Part shown: positions 8,769-17,390 of the stretch, piece after piece
Layout: each line of letters begins with the position of its first letter
Numbering within the stretch: the stretch's first letter is position 1
Source of the DNA: an uncultured Methylopila sp.
Lineage (GTDB): Bacteria; Pseudomonadota; Alphaproteobacteria; Rhizobiales; Methylopilaceae
Reading direction: 5' to 3'
Length of the DNA: 64,000 nucleotides
NCBI GenBank assembly: GCA_902168115.1
Contig: CABHPB010000082.1
Span: 1 to 64,000 of the forward strand
Notes under the pieces: model-generated
Seen by the model: only the letters and a program-made list of their open reading frames with translations
What the model was told of the DNA's origin: nothing
Databases searched by the model: none
Translations under genes and position numbers: made by a program

Positions 8769-10829
8769 TCCTTTCCGGCGGCGGTGCGCGAACCCGCGCC
8801 GCCCTCGGTCGAGGAGACGGTCGCCAGCACGGCCTCGGACTTCGCCGAGCTCGCCCGGCGCCGGGTCAAGCTGATCGCGGCCACCGCGGCCGCGACGACG
8901 CTGCTCGCCATGGCCTTCCTCGCGCACCAGACGCCGCTCTACCGCGCGACCGCCGAGATCCTCGTCGATCCGCAGGCGCTGCAGGTCGTCGGCAAGGACA
9001 TCGTGCGGCAGGACACCGCGGCCTCGATCGACTTCGCCAATGTCGACAGCCAGGCGATGGTGATGGTCTCCGGCTCGCTGCTGAACCAGCTGATCGACGA
9101 GCTCGACCTCGAATCCGACCCGGTGTTCCGCGCGCAGCCCGGTGTCCTCAGGCGCCTGCTGGGCGGCGACACGCCGACCCAGTCGCGCGCGACCACCATC
9201 GAGGCGCTGCGCAAGGCGGTCGTGGCGCGCCGCGTCGACAACTCGCTCGTGTTCGAGATCACCGTCTCGCATCCGGACGCCGAGAAGTCGGCGCTGATCG
9301 CGAACCGCCTCGCCTCGCTCTATCTCAAGCAGGGCAACGACGGCCGCGGCCAGGCGGTCAAGCGCGCCGGCGACACGCTGCTCGGGCAGCTCTCGAGCCT
9401 GCGCAAGCAGCTCAACGACGCCGAGGTGGCGGTCGAGAAATTCCGCGGCGACAACAACCTGATCTCGACCGGCGAGGCCGGCCTGATCGTCAATCAGCAG
9501 TTGCGCGATCTCTACGGCCAGATCACGCAGGCCGAAACCGAGACCGCGCGACTCGCCGCCCGGCGCGACCAGGTCGCGAAGATCGGCCCGGACTCGCTGC
9601 TGTCCGACCGGATCTCGGAGGCCCTCAACGCTCCGACCATCATCGCGCTGCGCAGCCAGTACGCCCAGACCGCGCAGGAAGCCGCGCGCATGGCGGAGAC
9701 GCTGCTGCCGCGCCATCCGCGCCTCGTCGAGGCCCGCGCGGAGCTCGCCGCCGCCCGCAGGGCGCTGTCGGACGAGCTCGACCGGGTGCGCGCCTCGATC
9801 GTGCAGGACTACGCTCAGGCGCAGGACAACCTGAAGAAGCTGAGGGACCGCGCCGCGGCGCTCACCAAGAACCAGGTGTCGAGCAGCGAGAGCGAGATCC
9901 GGCTGCGCCAGCTCGAGAGCGAGGCCGAGGCGATCCGCACCGTCTACAACGCCTCCCTCGGCCGCGCGAAGGAACTCGAGCAGCAGCAGCAGATCCAGAC
10001 CAACAACTCCCGCCTGATCTCGGCCGCGTCGGTGCCGCTCAAGCCCTCCAAGGCGCCCGCGCTGATCGTCGCGCCGGCCGCGCTGGTGTTCGGCGCGTGT
10101 CTTGGCCTTGCGCTCGGCTTCCTGCTCGACCTGCTGCGCGGCGCCGCCCCGAACGCCCGCTCGGCCGCCGAAATGCTCGGCGTCGAGAGCTACGCGACGC
10201 TGAGGCGTCGCGGCTCCGGCCCGGCGCTCGACGAGCGCGATCCCGCCGCGCTTCTCGCGGTCGCCCGGCGCCTGCAGGGCCGCGCCGGAACCAAGTCGCC
10301 CGCCGTCGTCGTCATGGCCGGAGCGCATGATCTCGACCCGGCGCTCCGCCGCAACGTCATCCAGGGCCTCGCCCGGGCGCTCGCCGGCATCGGCGAGGGT
10401 GTCTGGATCTGCGAGCAGACCGACCGCGACGAGCCGATGCATGTCGAGCGCATCCAGCCCATCCACGCCGCCTCGCACGAGGCGACGACGACCGGCGGCC
10501 CGCTGATCGAGGCCGCCAAGCGCGCCCGCGCCGCGCGCGTCGTCGAGGCGCTTCAGGGCCGCACGGGCGAGCGCGTCGAGGGGGCTGAGTTCCTTCTCCT
10601 GTCCGACGACGACGCCTCCGGCCTCGCCGCCTCGGCGGCGATGTCCGACGCCGTGGTCGTCCTGTTCGAGCCCGGCCGCACGCGCCGCCGGACGCTGCGC
10701 GACCTCGTCGCGATGCTCGATCCGGCGGGCGACCGCATGGCGGCGATGATCGCGGTCGAGCCGTCGCGTCCGTCCCGGATCGCGGTTCCGGAGTTCGCGG
10801 CTCGGCGCTTCCGCAAGGCCGCGGCGTGA
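8724..10829 (+). CDS. GumC/Wzc-like polysaccharide chain-length protein, kinase domain degenerate
   Basis: The 701-residue inner-membrane protein has a Wzz domain (first TM about 55-72, periplasmic part to about 140), a long coiled coil (210-400), a GNVR-type segment and a second TM near 440-470 with a Pro-rich lead-in (PLKPSKAPALIVAPAAL). It should set polymer length and contact the outer-membrane exporter. The C-terminal cytoplasmic region (475-701) matches the BY-kinase position but has no Walker A loop (SPAVVVMAGAHDLDP where GxxxxGKS is expected) and no terminal Tyr cluster, so kinase activity is unlikely. GTG at 8724 follows GGAG at 8712 by 8 bases; ATG at 8760 is an alternative. Confidence 0.87.
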   Translation: MAQGVSQGGSHGMAQSFPAAVREPAPPSVEETVASTASDFAELARRRVKLIAATAAATTLLAMAFLAHQTPLYRATAEILVDPQALQVVGKDIVRQDTAASIDFANVDSQAMVMVSGSLLNQLIDELDLESDPVFRAQPGVLRRLLGGDTPTQSRATTIEALRKAVVARRVDNSLVFEITVSHPDAEKSALIANRLASLYLKQGNDGRGQAVKRAGDTLLGQLSSLRKQLNDAEVAVEKFRGDNNLISTGEAGLIVNQQLRDLYGQITQAETETARLAARRDQVAKIGPDSLLSDRISEALNAPTIIALRSQYAQTAQEAARMAETLLPRHPRLVEARAELAAARRALSDELDRVRASIVQDYAQAQDNLKKLRDRAAALTKNQVSSSESEIRLRQLESEAEAIRTVYNASLGRAKELEQQQQIQTNNSRLISAASVPLKPSKAPALIVAPAALVFGACLGLALGFLLDLLRGAAPNARSAAEMLGVESYATLRRRGSGPALDERDPAALLAVARRLQGRAGTKSPAVVVMAGAHDLDPALRRNVIQGLARALAGIGEGVWICEQTDRDEPMHVERIQPIHAASHEATTTGGPLIEAAKRARAARVVEALQGRTGERVEGAEFLLLSDDDASGLAASAAMSDAVVVLFEPGRTRRRTLRDLVAMLDPAGDRMAAMIAVEPSRPSRIAVPEFAARRFRKAAA

Positions 10830-12088
10830 CCATCGCGGCCGCGCGCGCGGCGCCGGCCTCGCTGCGCGACCGGCTGCACCCGACGGCGACGCTCGCGGTC
10901 CTGCTCGGCGCACTGACTTTCAACGCGGGCCTGTGCTTCCTCAACACCTCGATGCTCGCCGTCACCGACACGATGGTGATGGCGATGGAGGGCCTGCTGC
11001 TCGCGCTCGCCTTCAGTTTCGCGCTCGGCCGCTCGGTGCCGGTCTATCTGGTGCTGATCGTGTTCCTCACCTACGCCGCGCTGCTGATGGCGCTGAGGCC
11101 GCTGATCGACCCGAAGGCGGTGCGCGACATCTTGATCCCGATCGCCTTCTACGCGCTCGGGCGCCGGATCCCGGACATGAAGCTCGCCGACAAGGCGGTG
11201 TTCTGGAGCGCGGCGATCGTGCTCGCGATGGGCTGCTTCGAGTACTTCGCGCTCGACGTGTTCACGAGCTTCTTCAACGTCATCAAGTACTATGTCGCGC
11301 GTGGCACTGTGGCGCCGAGCGACGTGTCCGAGCAGACCGGCGCGCTGTTCCAGAGCGGCGTCAGGCCGGACGCCCGGGCGCTGCTGCCGTTCCTCGGCCA
11401 GCACCGGGTTTCGTCGGTGTTTTTGGAGCCGGTCTCGGCCGGCAACTTCGGCGCGATCGTCTATCTCTGGGCGCTCTACCGCAAGAACATGAAGCTGCGC
11501 TGGCTCGTCGGCCTGATGGGCGTCGCCTGCATCATCCTCGCCGACGCGCGTTTCGGGGCCTACGTCTCGCTCTGCGCGACGGCGGTCTATCTCGTCGCCC
11601 GCCACCTGCCGCGCGCGCCCTTCGTGGCGGCGCCCTTCCTGATCCTTTCGGTTCTCGCGGTCTACGGGCTGACGACGGCCGAAAAGGTCTGGTCGAACGA
11701 CATCGGCGGCCGGATGCTCTGGACGTCGATGCTGCTGACGTCGCTGACGCCCGAGGCCGTGTTCGGCCTGTCGCCCGACAAGCCGTTCCTGTCGGATTCC
11801 GGCTACGCCTACACGCTGAACCAGATCGGGCTGATCGGCTTCGCCGGCCTCTGGTCGCTGTTCGTGCTGCTGCCGCAGGAGACGCGGCGCGCCTGGCCGT
11901 ACAAGGCCGCCGCCATCACCTACATCCTGCTGCTGCTGCTGATCTCGGACTCGGTCTACACGATCAAGACCGCCGCCCTGTTCTGGTTCCTGCTCGGCAC
12001 CAGCGACGGCGCGCCGGCCGAGGCGGCGCGACCGCGGCCCGTCCGCCGTCAGGCGACGGCGCGCGAGCCTGTCGGCGCCGGAGCCTGA
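10826..12088 (+). CDS. O-antigen ligase/polymerase-like membrane protein (Wzy candidate)
   Basis: The 420-residue integral membrane protein has roughly 10-12 hydrophobic helices and a large periplasmic loop (about 150-210), the architecture of Wzy polymerases and WaaL/ExoQ ligases. The family has little sequence conservation, so the call rests on topology, an Arg-containing loop (around SGVRPDARALLPFLGQHR) and position after the chain-length gene. It would polymerise flipped repeat units in the periplasm. The GTG start overlaps the upstream stop (GTGA). Its last 40 bases overlap the convergent acyltransferase gene. The C-terminal 30 residues are Arg/Ala/Pro-rich and probably cytoplasmic. Confidence 0.75.
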   Translation: MTIAAARAAPASLRDRLHPTATLAVLLGALTFNAGLCFLNTSMLAVTDTMVMAMEGLLLALAFSFALGRSVPVYLVLIVFLTYAALLMALRPLIDPKAVRDILIPIAFYALGRRIPDMKLADKAVFWSAAIVLAMGCFEYFALDVFTSFFNVIKYYVARGTVAPSDVSEQTGALFQSGVRPDARALLPFLGQHRVSSVFLEPVSAGNFGAIVYLWALYRKNMKLRWLVGLMGVACIILADARFGAYVSLCATAVYLVARHLPRAPFVAAPFLILSVLAVYGLTTAEKVWSNDIGGRMLWTSMLLTSLTPEAVFGLSPDKPFLSDSGYAYTLNQIGLIGFAGLWSLFVLLPQETRRAWPYKAAAITYILLLLLISDSVYTIKTAALFWFLLGTSDGAPAEAARPRPVRRQATAREPVGAGA

Positions 12089-13233
12089 GCCGTGGCGGGG
12101 ACCGCAAGGGTCTTCGCCGGCGCCTGACGCGAACCGCGCCGGCGCAGCTTCAGGATCGGCTTCTCGACGAAGCGCCAGGACAGCACGGCGACCGGCGCGA
12201 CCACCGCGAGCGACAGCAGGAAGAAGACTGCGCCGTTCTTCAGGTCGGGGAAGGCGGCGACGAGCGACTGCTGCAGCGGGAAGGCGTAGAGATAGATCCC
12301 GTAGGAGTAGTCGTTGCCCTTGAGGGCCGACACTTCAAGGGACGGCGACAGCCCGGCGGCGATCACGACATAGGCGTAGAGCGGCGCGGTCGCGAGATTG
12401 TAGAGCGGGTTCTGCGCCCACTCCGGCGTCCCGAACGAGGAGATCGCGAAGTAGAGCGCGACCGCGGCGAAAGCGAAGTCCCGCCGGCACGGGATCGCCC
12501 GGCGGTAGTGGTAGAACAGCATCCCCAGCATGAAGATCGGGATCAGCCGCGCCGCGCCCCGCGTCACGAAGACATAGGACAGCGCCCGGTCGAACGGCAG
12601 CGGCGAGCCGAGCCGCTCGAACAGGTAGATCGCGGCCGCGACCGCGAACAGGCCGATCGTGATCGCAAGCAGCGCGCCGCGCCTGCGGTGGAGGCCGAAC
12701 GCCATCAGCAGCGCGACGCCGAGATAGCAGGACACCTCGTGCGGCACGGTCCACAGCGAGCCGTTGACGATCGGGCCGACCGGGTCGGTGGCGAAGAGGC
12801 CCGGCAGTTCCGGGCGCGTCAGGCCGACGATGTTCAGGAAATAGGACGCGAACTTCGGATCGGCGAAGTAGGAGCCGAGCGGCAGGGTCGTGAGAAGCGG
12901 ACCGAGCAGAAGCGCGGCGAGAAAGATCGCGACGGCGAGAGCCGGCAGGATCCGCAAGAACCTGTTGGTCAGGAACTGGCCGACGCTGAGCCGCTCGGCG
13001 CTCGCAGCGATCAGGAAGCCGGACAGCGCGAAGAACATCGGCACCGCCGCGATGTCGATCGCCCAGCGCCCGAACGGCGCCCCCGGAAAAGCCGGGTCGC
13101 TGTCCGCGATCCCGCCGACCAGCGAGGTGTGGATGAAGACGACGAGGACCGCGAGCGCAAGCCGCGTCAGGTCGAAACCGGGCCCCACGCCGCCGAAGCG
13201 GTCGAGCCGATCTCCGATTGTCTCGCGCGTCAT
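12049..13233 (-). CDS. Acyltransferase family 3 (OafA/YrhL-like)
   Basis: The protein has about 394 residues from ATG 13233, and 426 if a GTG at 13329 is used. This inner-membrane acyltransferase O-acetylates or otherwise acylates surface polysaccharides. FDLTRLALAVLVVFIHT is the hallmark first helix with its catalytic His; PMFFALSGFLI, the NRFLRILPAL Arg motif, the SLWTVPHEVSCY segment and the terminal SWRFVEKP motif follow in family order. I prefer 13233 because it puts the first helix about 15 residues from the start, as in homologues; neither candidate has a strong ribosome-binding site. It probably decorates the polymer made by the neighbouring genes. Confidence 0.9.
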   Translation of the reverse strand: MTRETIGDRLDRFGGVGPGFDLTRLALAVLVVFIHTSLVGGIADSDPAFPGAPFGRWAIDIAAVPMFFALSGFLIAASAERLSVGQFLTNRFLRILPALAVAIFLAALLLGPLLTTLPLGSYFADPKFASYFLNIVGLTRPELPGLFATDPVGPIVNGSLWTVPHEVSCYLGVALLMAFGLHRRRGALLAITIGLFAVAAAIYLFERLGSPLPFDRALSYVFVTRGAARLIPIFMLGMLFYHYRRAIPCRRDFAFAAVALYFAISSFGTPEWAQNPLYNLATAPLYAYVVIAAGLSPSLEVSALKGNDYSYGIYLYAFPLQQSLVAAFPDLKNGAVFFLLSLAVVAPVAVLSWRFVEKPILKLRRRGSRQAPAKTLAVPATAQAPAPTGSRAVA

Positions 13234-13710
13234 GAGCCGGCGCCCCGCATCCAGGTACGTGAAAACCTCGGCTTCGATCGCTTGGATTTGAGTTAAATCC
13301 GGCGCCGGATCAACGATCCGCGAGAACACGGACGAAACGTCGCCAATGCAGGGTTAATTCATACGAATAAAATTCGGATGCATCTCATTGCGCCCTTGGC
13401 GCCCAATCACCCGATATTTAGCTCAATTTTGAGGAAAAACCACCACGACGACTCGCGAGACGGCATGTCGTTTACACAAAATATACTATGATACGTCGCA
13501 TTTACTGCTTTATTTTTCGAAGTTCAGCGCAAGGCCGCGTTAAACCTCCTGCTGTATGACTTTCCTCCGACACGCAACCAGCGACGCCCGAGACGCTCGG
13601 CAAAGGCTCTCGGCAAGACGAAGCGCACGCGTGACAGGGATCTTTCAACGGCGGAAGGCCGCGCAAGCGCTCGACGAGCGGCCGCGGCTCCGGGACAGGA
13701 GCATCGGGCA
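13234..13710. promoter_or_regulatory. AT-rich intergenic region with 21-bp imperfect palindrome
   Basis: This gap separates the divergent acyltransferase and carrier-protein genes. At 13360-13380 there is a dyad, CAT-A-CGAAT-AAA-ATTCG-G-ATG, suited to a dimeric regulator. Further on, 13470-13520 is strongly AT-rich (ACAAAATATACTATGATAC) and is the most likely core-promoter area. AGGAG at 13698-13702 is the ribosome-binding site of the carrier-protein gene. I found no convincing additional gene here. Confidence 0.4.
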
Positions 13711-13959
13711 ATGAAGAGCACCATTCGCGACATCCTGGCCAAGCACGGCCGCCTTCCGGCGCCGGTCGAAGGCCTTTCGGACGACGCCGACCTCCACGCC
13801 GCCGGCCTCACCTCCTTCGGGTCGGTCGAGGTGATGATGGCGCTCGAGGAAGCGTTCGGCATCGAGTTTCCCGACCGCATGCTCAACCGCCGCAACTTCT
13901 CCTCGATCTCCGCGATCGAGCAGGCGGTGATGACGGTCCAGGCCGAGGAAGCCGCGTGA
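13711..13959 (+). CDS. Acyl/aminoacyl carrier protein
   Basis: The 82-residue four-helix carrier protein has Ser35 in the GLTSFGSVEVM motif, aligned with the DSL serine that receives 4'-phosphopantetheine. The acidic MALEEAFGIEFPD helix II/III region is typical. The TSF variation in place of DSL, and the two genes downstream, suggest a dedicated carrier for an amino acid rather than the fatty-acid synthase ACP. ATG at 13711 is preceded by AGGAG with 8-base spacing, and the stop overlaps the next start (GTGA). It is the first gene of a coupled operon extending to 17332. Confidence 0.9.
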   Translation: MKSTIRDILAKHGRLPAPVEGLSDDADLHAAGLTSFGSVEVMMALEEAFGIEFPDRMLNRRNFSSISAIEQAVMTVQAEEAA

Positions 13960-15188
13960 CCTCCGCTCTCGCCCGGCGCGACGAAATCGCCGAGGCCCTC
14001 GCGCTCGTCCCGCCCGCGGTCGACGAGCGCGCGCTGGTCAAGGCGGCGCGCGCCATTGCGTCCAAGATCGCGGCGCCGAACGCCGCCGACGTCGACGAGA
14101 ACGCCCGGTTCCCGTCGGAGACCTTCGCCGCGCTGAAGGAAGCCGGCCTGCTCGGGATCATGGTCCCGCAGGCGCTCGGCGGCCAGGGCGCGAGCGTCGC
14201 CTGCGTCTCGGAGATCTGCGCGGTGCTGGCGCAGGCCTGCGCGAGCTCGGGCATGATCTACTCGATGCACCAGATCAAGATGTCGAGCCTGACGGTGCAT
14301 TGCCTCGACAGCGAGTGGCACCGCGGCTTCATGCGCGCCTGCGCCGAGGAGCAGCTGCTGCTCGCCTCCGCGACCACGGAAGGCGGCGGCGTCGGCGGCG
14401 ACATGCGCCAGTCGATCTGCGGCGTCCAGCGCGACGGCGACATGTTCGACCTCGCCAAGGAGGGCTGCCTGATCTCCTACGGCGCCTATGCCGACGCGAT
14501 CCTGATCACGGCGCGCCGCACCCCGGACGCGCCGGCCTCCGACCAGGTGATGGCGGTGATGCGCGCCGACCAGTACCGGCTCGAAAAGACCGGCGCCTGG
14601 AACACGATGGGCATGCGCGGCACCTGCTCGGACAACTTCACCTTCGCCGGCCGCGCGCCGGCCGAGCAGATCATCCCGCTCGCCTTCGCCGACATCTCGG
14701 CCCAGTCGATGCTGCCCTACGCGCATCTGCTGTGGGCGTCGGTCTGGTACGGCATCGGTTCCGACGCGGTGGCGCGGTCCGAGGCCTTCGTGCGCGCCGA
14801 GGCCCGCAAGCGCCCCGGCGCGACCCCGCCGAGCGCGCTGCGCCTCGCCGAGCTGCTCACGCTTCAGCAGAGGTTCAAGTCGCTCGTCGTCGCCGGCATC
14901 GACCGCTACGAGCGCGCCAAGGACGACGCCGACGAGCTAACCTCGATCGGCTTCGGCGTCGCGATGAACGCGATCAAGATCTCCGCCAGCCAGTCCGCCG
15001 GCGAGATCGTCAACGCGGCGTTCCTGATCTGCGGGATCATGGGCTACCGCAACGACAGCCCCTACAGCCTCGCCCGCCCGATGCGGGACGCGCTGTCGGC
15101 GCCGATCATGATCAACAACGACCGCATCCTCGGAAACGTCTCCAACCTGCTGGCCGTGTACAAGCACGACGCCAGCCTGCTGAGGTGA
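13956..15188 (+). CDS. Acyl-CoA dehydrogenase-like flavoprotein
   Basis: The 410-residue protein has the acyl-CoA dehydrogenase fold: an all-alpha N-terminal domain, the [15 protein letters not shown] beta-domain region that contacts [16 protein letters not shown], and a C-terminal helical domain ending in [21 protein letters not shown]. By context its substrate is probably an aminoacyl or acyl group on the adjacent carrier protein rather than a CoA ester, as for flavoproteins that oxidise prolyl-S-PCP. The segment where medium-chain enzymes have their catalytic Glu (IYEG) reads IMINND, so the base must be elsewhere or the chemistry differs. The GTG start overlaps the carrier-protein stop. 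Confidence 0.85.
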   Translation: MTSALARRDEIAEALALVPPAVDERALVKAARAIASKIAAPNAADVDENARFPSETFAALKEAGLLGIMVPQALGGQGASVACVSEICAVLAQACASSGMIYSMHQIKMSSLTVHCLDSEWHRGFMRACAEEQLLLASATTEGGGVGGDMRQSICGVQRDGDMFDLAKEGCLISYGAYADAILITARRTPDAPASDQVMAVMRADQYRLEKTGAWNTMGMRGTCSDNFTFAGRAPAEQIIPLAFADISAQSMLPYAHLLWASVWYGIGSDAVARSEAFVRAEARKRPGATPPSALRLAELLTLQQRFKSLVVAGIDRYERAKDDADELTSIGFGVAMNAIKISASQSAGEIVNAAFLICGIMGYRNDSPYSLARPMRDALSAPIMINNDRILGNVSNLLAVYKHDASLLR

Positions 15189-15195
15189 TCAGACC

Positions 15196-16134
15196 ATGTG
15201 CGTGATCTGCGACGAGGTCGAACCGACCACCCTGCTCGAGCAGCTGATCTCCCACGGCATCCTCATCGACACCGGCATCGACGGCATCTATGGCCGCTCG
15301 GGCGTGTTCGAGGACGTCATCGCCCGGTTCGAGGACCTGGTGACGCGCACCGGAGCGACCGGCGCGAACCCGATGTCGCCGGAGGTGATGCGCTTCCCGC
15401 CGGCCATGAACCGCTTCCACTTCGAGCGGTCCGGCTACATGAAGTCGTTCCCGCAGCTCGCCGGCACGATCCATTCCTTCATGGGCGATGATCGCGGCCA
15501 CTTCGATCTGCTCGAAAAGCTCTCGAACAACGAGGACTGGACCGGCCAGCAGAAGACCACCGGCGTCGTGCTGACCCCGGCCGCCTGCTACACGCTCTAT
15601 CCGATCGTCGCCAAGCGCGGCCCGCTCAAGGCCGAGGGCGCGCTGTTCGACCTGCAGAGCTACTGCTTCCGCCACGAGCCCTCCAAGGACCCGGCGCGCA
15701 TGCAGATGTTCCGCATGCGCGAGTTCGTCCGCTTCGGCAAGCCCAAGCAGGTGCAGGAGTTTCGGGCCGGCTGGCTCGAGAACGGCGAGACCATGATGAA
15801 GAAGCTCGGCGTGCCGATCCACGTGGATCTGGCCAACGACCCGTTCTTCGGGCGCTCGGGACGCATGCTGAAGAACAACCAGCGCGACCAGGGCCTCAAG
15901 TTCGAGATGCTGATCCCGATCGAGAGCGAGGAGAAGCCGACCGCCTGCCTCTCCTTCAACTATCATCAGGACCATTTCGGCACGACCTGGGGCCTGATCG
16001 ACGCAGACGGCGAGACCGCGCACACGGCCTGCGTGGGCTTCGGCCTGGAACGCGTCGCGCTCGCTCTGTTCAAGCATCACGGCTTCGACGTCGAGGCCTG
16101 GCCGAAGGCCGTGCGCAAGGCTCTGTGGCAGTGA
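15196..16134 (+). CDS. Amino acid--[acyl-carrier-protein] ligase (class II aaRS-like)
   Basis: The 312-residue homologue of the catalytic core of atypical seryl-tRNA synthetase lacks a tRNA-binding domain. Such enzymes, first described in Bradyrhizobium, activate a small amino acid (glycine or alanine) with ATP and transfer it to the phosphopantetheine of a dedicated carrier protein. Cys131, Glu176 and Cys279 form the expected Cys-Glu-Cys zinc site. Class II motif 2 is [10 protein letters not shown] and motif 3 [12 protein letters not shown] (282-292). An AGGTGA ribosome-binding site overlaps the stop of the flavoprotein gene. Amino-acid choice cannot be read by eye; the physiological product of these ligases is, to my knowledge, unknown. 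Confidence 0.93.
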   Translation: MCVICDEVEPTTLLEQLISHGILIDTGIDGIYGRSGVFEDVIARFEDLVTRTGATGANPMSPEVMRFPPAMNRFHFERSGYMKSFPQLAGTIHSFMGDDRGHFDLLEKLSNNEDWTGQQKTTGVVLTPAACYTLYPIVAKRGPLKAEGALFDLQSYCFRHEPSKDPARMQMFRMREFVRFGKPKQVQEFRAGWLENGETMMKKLGVPIHVDLANDPFFGRSGRMLKNNQRDQGLKFEMLIPIESEEKPTACLSFNYHQDHFGTTWGLIDADGETAHTACVGFGLERVALALFKHHGFDVEAWPKAVRKALWQ

Positions 16135-16316
16135 CGATCGGCGGAACCTCCCGGCGCGAGCCGCTGCCGACGCAGGCGCTCGACAAGCGACCGGCGCAGC
16201 GGCTGCGCGCCCATGCGCATGGCGCGATGACGGCGCTGCCGGCGGTCTCGGCCGGCGGCTTCGCGCCCGTCCGCCAGTCCGGCGGCGCGTCCGTGCCGAT
16301 GAGGATGCCGCGATGA
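16131..16316 (+). CDS. Small coupled ORF, 61 codons, unknown function
   Basis: The frame starts with a GTG that overlaps the ligase stop (GTGA) and ends with a TGA that overlaps the start of the DUF1839 gene (ATGA), exactly filling the gap. About 56 of 61 codons end in G or C, as in neighbouring real genes. The peptide is Arg/Ala/Pro-rich, has no hydrophobic helix or signal peptide, and begins [14 protein letters not shown] recognise no family. It could be a real small protein, a translational bridge, or an old gene remnant. The double overlap argues for translation at least as a coupling device. Confidence 0.5.
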   Translation: MTIGGTSRREPLPTQALDKRPAQRLRAHAHGAMTALPAVSAGGFAPVRQSGGASVPMRMPR

Positions 16317-17332
16317 CCGCCGTGCCGCTTCGCGCCCATCCCGCGACGCCGGCTGCGCCGCGCGTGCTGCCGATCGACCCGATCGGCTGGAAGAACCACG
16401 CCATGCACGGGGCCGACCGCAGCTGGCCGCAGACCAACTGCTACGCCGACCTCTGGATCGAGGTGCTGCACGCCATGGGCGCGGAGCCCGCGGCGGCGTT
16501 CGGCTTCGCGATCAGCCAGGATTTCGAGGGCGACCAGTTCACCTTCTTCAAGCCGCCGCTCGAGGACCTCGAGTCGCTCTACGGGCTGCGCGTCACCGAA
16601 CTCGCGCTCTACGACGACCTCGTCTCCCATCTCGAAACGCAGGCCGCGCTCGGGCGCATCGTGCTGATCGAGCTCGACAGCTTCTACCTGCCGGACACGC
16701 AAGGGGTGACCTACCGAGTCGCGCACGGCAAGACGACGGTCGCGATCAACCGCATCGACCGCGCCGCCAAGGAGCTCGACTACTTCCACAACGAGGGCTT
16801 CTTCCGCGCGACCGGCGAGGACTTCGACGGGCTGATGCGGCTGCTGCCGGGCCAGGCGCGCGAGGACACGCTGTTCCCCTACGCCGAGGTCATGCGGCTG
16901 CCGAAGGAGCGCGCCTCCTCCGCCGAGACCGCCGCCGCGGCGCTCGCGCTGCTCGTGCGCCACATCCGCCGGCGTCCCGAGACGAACCCGCTGATCGGCT
17001 TCCGCGCCGTCGTCGAGGCGCAGGGCGCCGCGCTGAAGGACCGGCCGACGGAAAGCTTCCACCACTACGCCTTCAACACGCTGCGCCAGCTCGGCGCCAA
17101 TTTCGAGCTGTTCGCGAGCCATCTCGAGTGGCTTGGGCGCGAGGGCCTCGAGGGTCTTGGAGAGGCCGAAGGCGCCGCCCGCTCGATCGCCGAAGGCGCC
17201 AAGATCGCGCAGATCGTCATGGCGCGCTCGGTGCGGCAGCAGTCCTTCGGCCGGCTCGACGGCGCTCTCGCGGTGATCCAGTCAGATCACGACAGGCTGG
17301 TCGCAGCGCTGACGGCCCGGTTTCCGGACTGA
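16313..17332 (+). CDS. DUF1839 family protein
   Basis: The 339-residue cytoplasmic protein of unknown function matches the DUF1839 family, which I associate with aminoacyl-carrier-protein ligase operons in rhizobia. Visible features are a DPIGWKNHAMHGADR-type N terminus, QTNCYADLWIEVLH (possible active-site Cys at about residue 42), FEGDQFTFFKPP, IELDSFYLPDTQG near 120-135, and an alpha-helical C-terminal half. The N-terminal C...H...D pattern loosely resembles papain-like or butirosin-BtrH-type transferase folds, so it could move the aminoacyl group from the carrier protein to an acceptor; that is speculation. It is the last gene of the coupled operon, followed by a palindromic repeat. Confidence 0.85.
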   Translation: MTAVPLRAHPATPAAPRVLPIDPIGWKNHAMHGADRSWPQTNCYADLWIEVLHAMGAEPAAAFGFAISQDFEGDQFTFFKPPLEDLESLYGLRVTELALYDDLVSHLETQAALGRIVLIELDSFYLPDTQGVTYRVAHGKTTVAINRIDRAAKELDYFHNEGFFRATGEDFDGLMRLLPGQAREDTLFPYAEVMRLPKERASSAETAAAALALLVRHIRRRPETNPLIGFRAVVEAQGAALKDRPTESFHHYAFNTLRQLGANFELFASHLEWLGREGLEGLGEAEGAARSIAEGAKIAQIVMARSVRQQSFGRLDGALAVIQSDHDRLVAALTARFPD

Positions 17333-17390
17333 CGGCGCGCCGCGAAGTTCGACCTCGTGATCGGGGCGCCAGCCGCGGGCCGGCGTCCGA

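Noticed and set aside
8691-10913. Open frame of about 740 codons antisense to the chain-length gene
   Set aside because: The plus-strand Wzz/coiled-coil protein is well supported; the antisense product has no recognisable domain.
13502-13711. 69-codon minus-strand frame before the carrier-protein gene
   Set aside because: It covers the AT-rich promoter and ribosome-binding region, shows no GC3 bias typical of real genes here, and resembles nothing.
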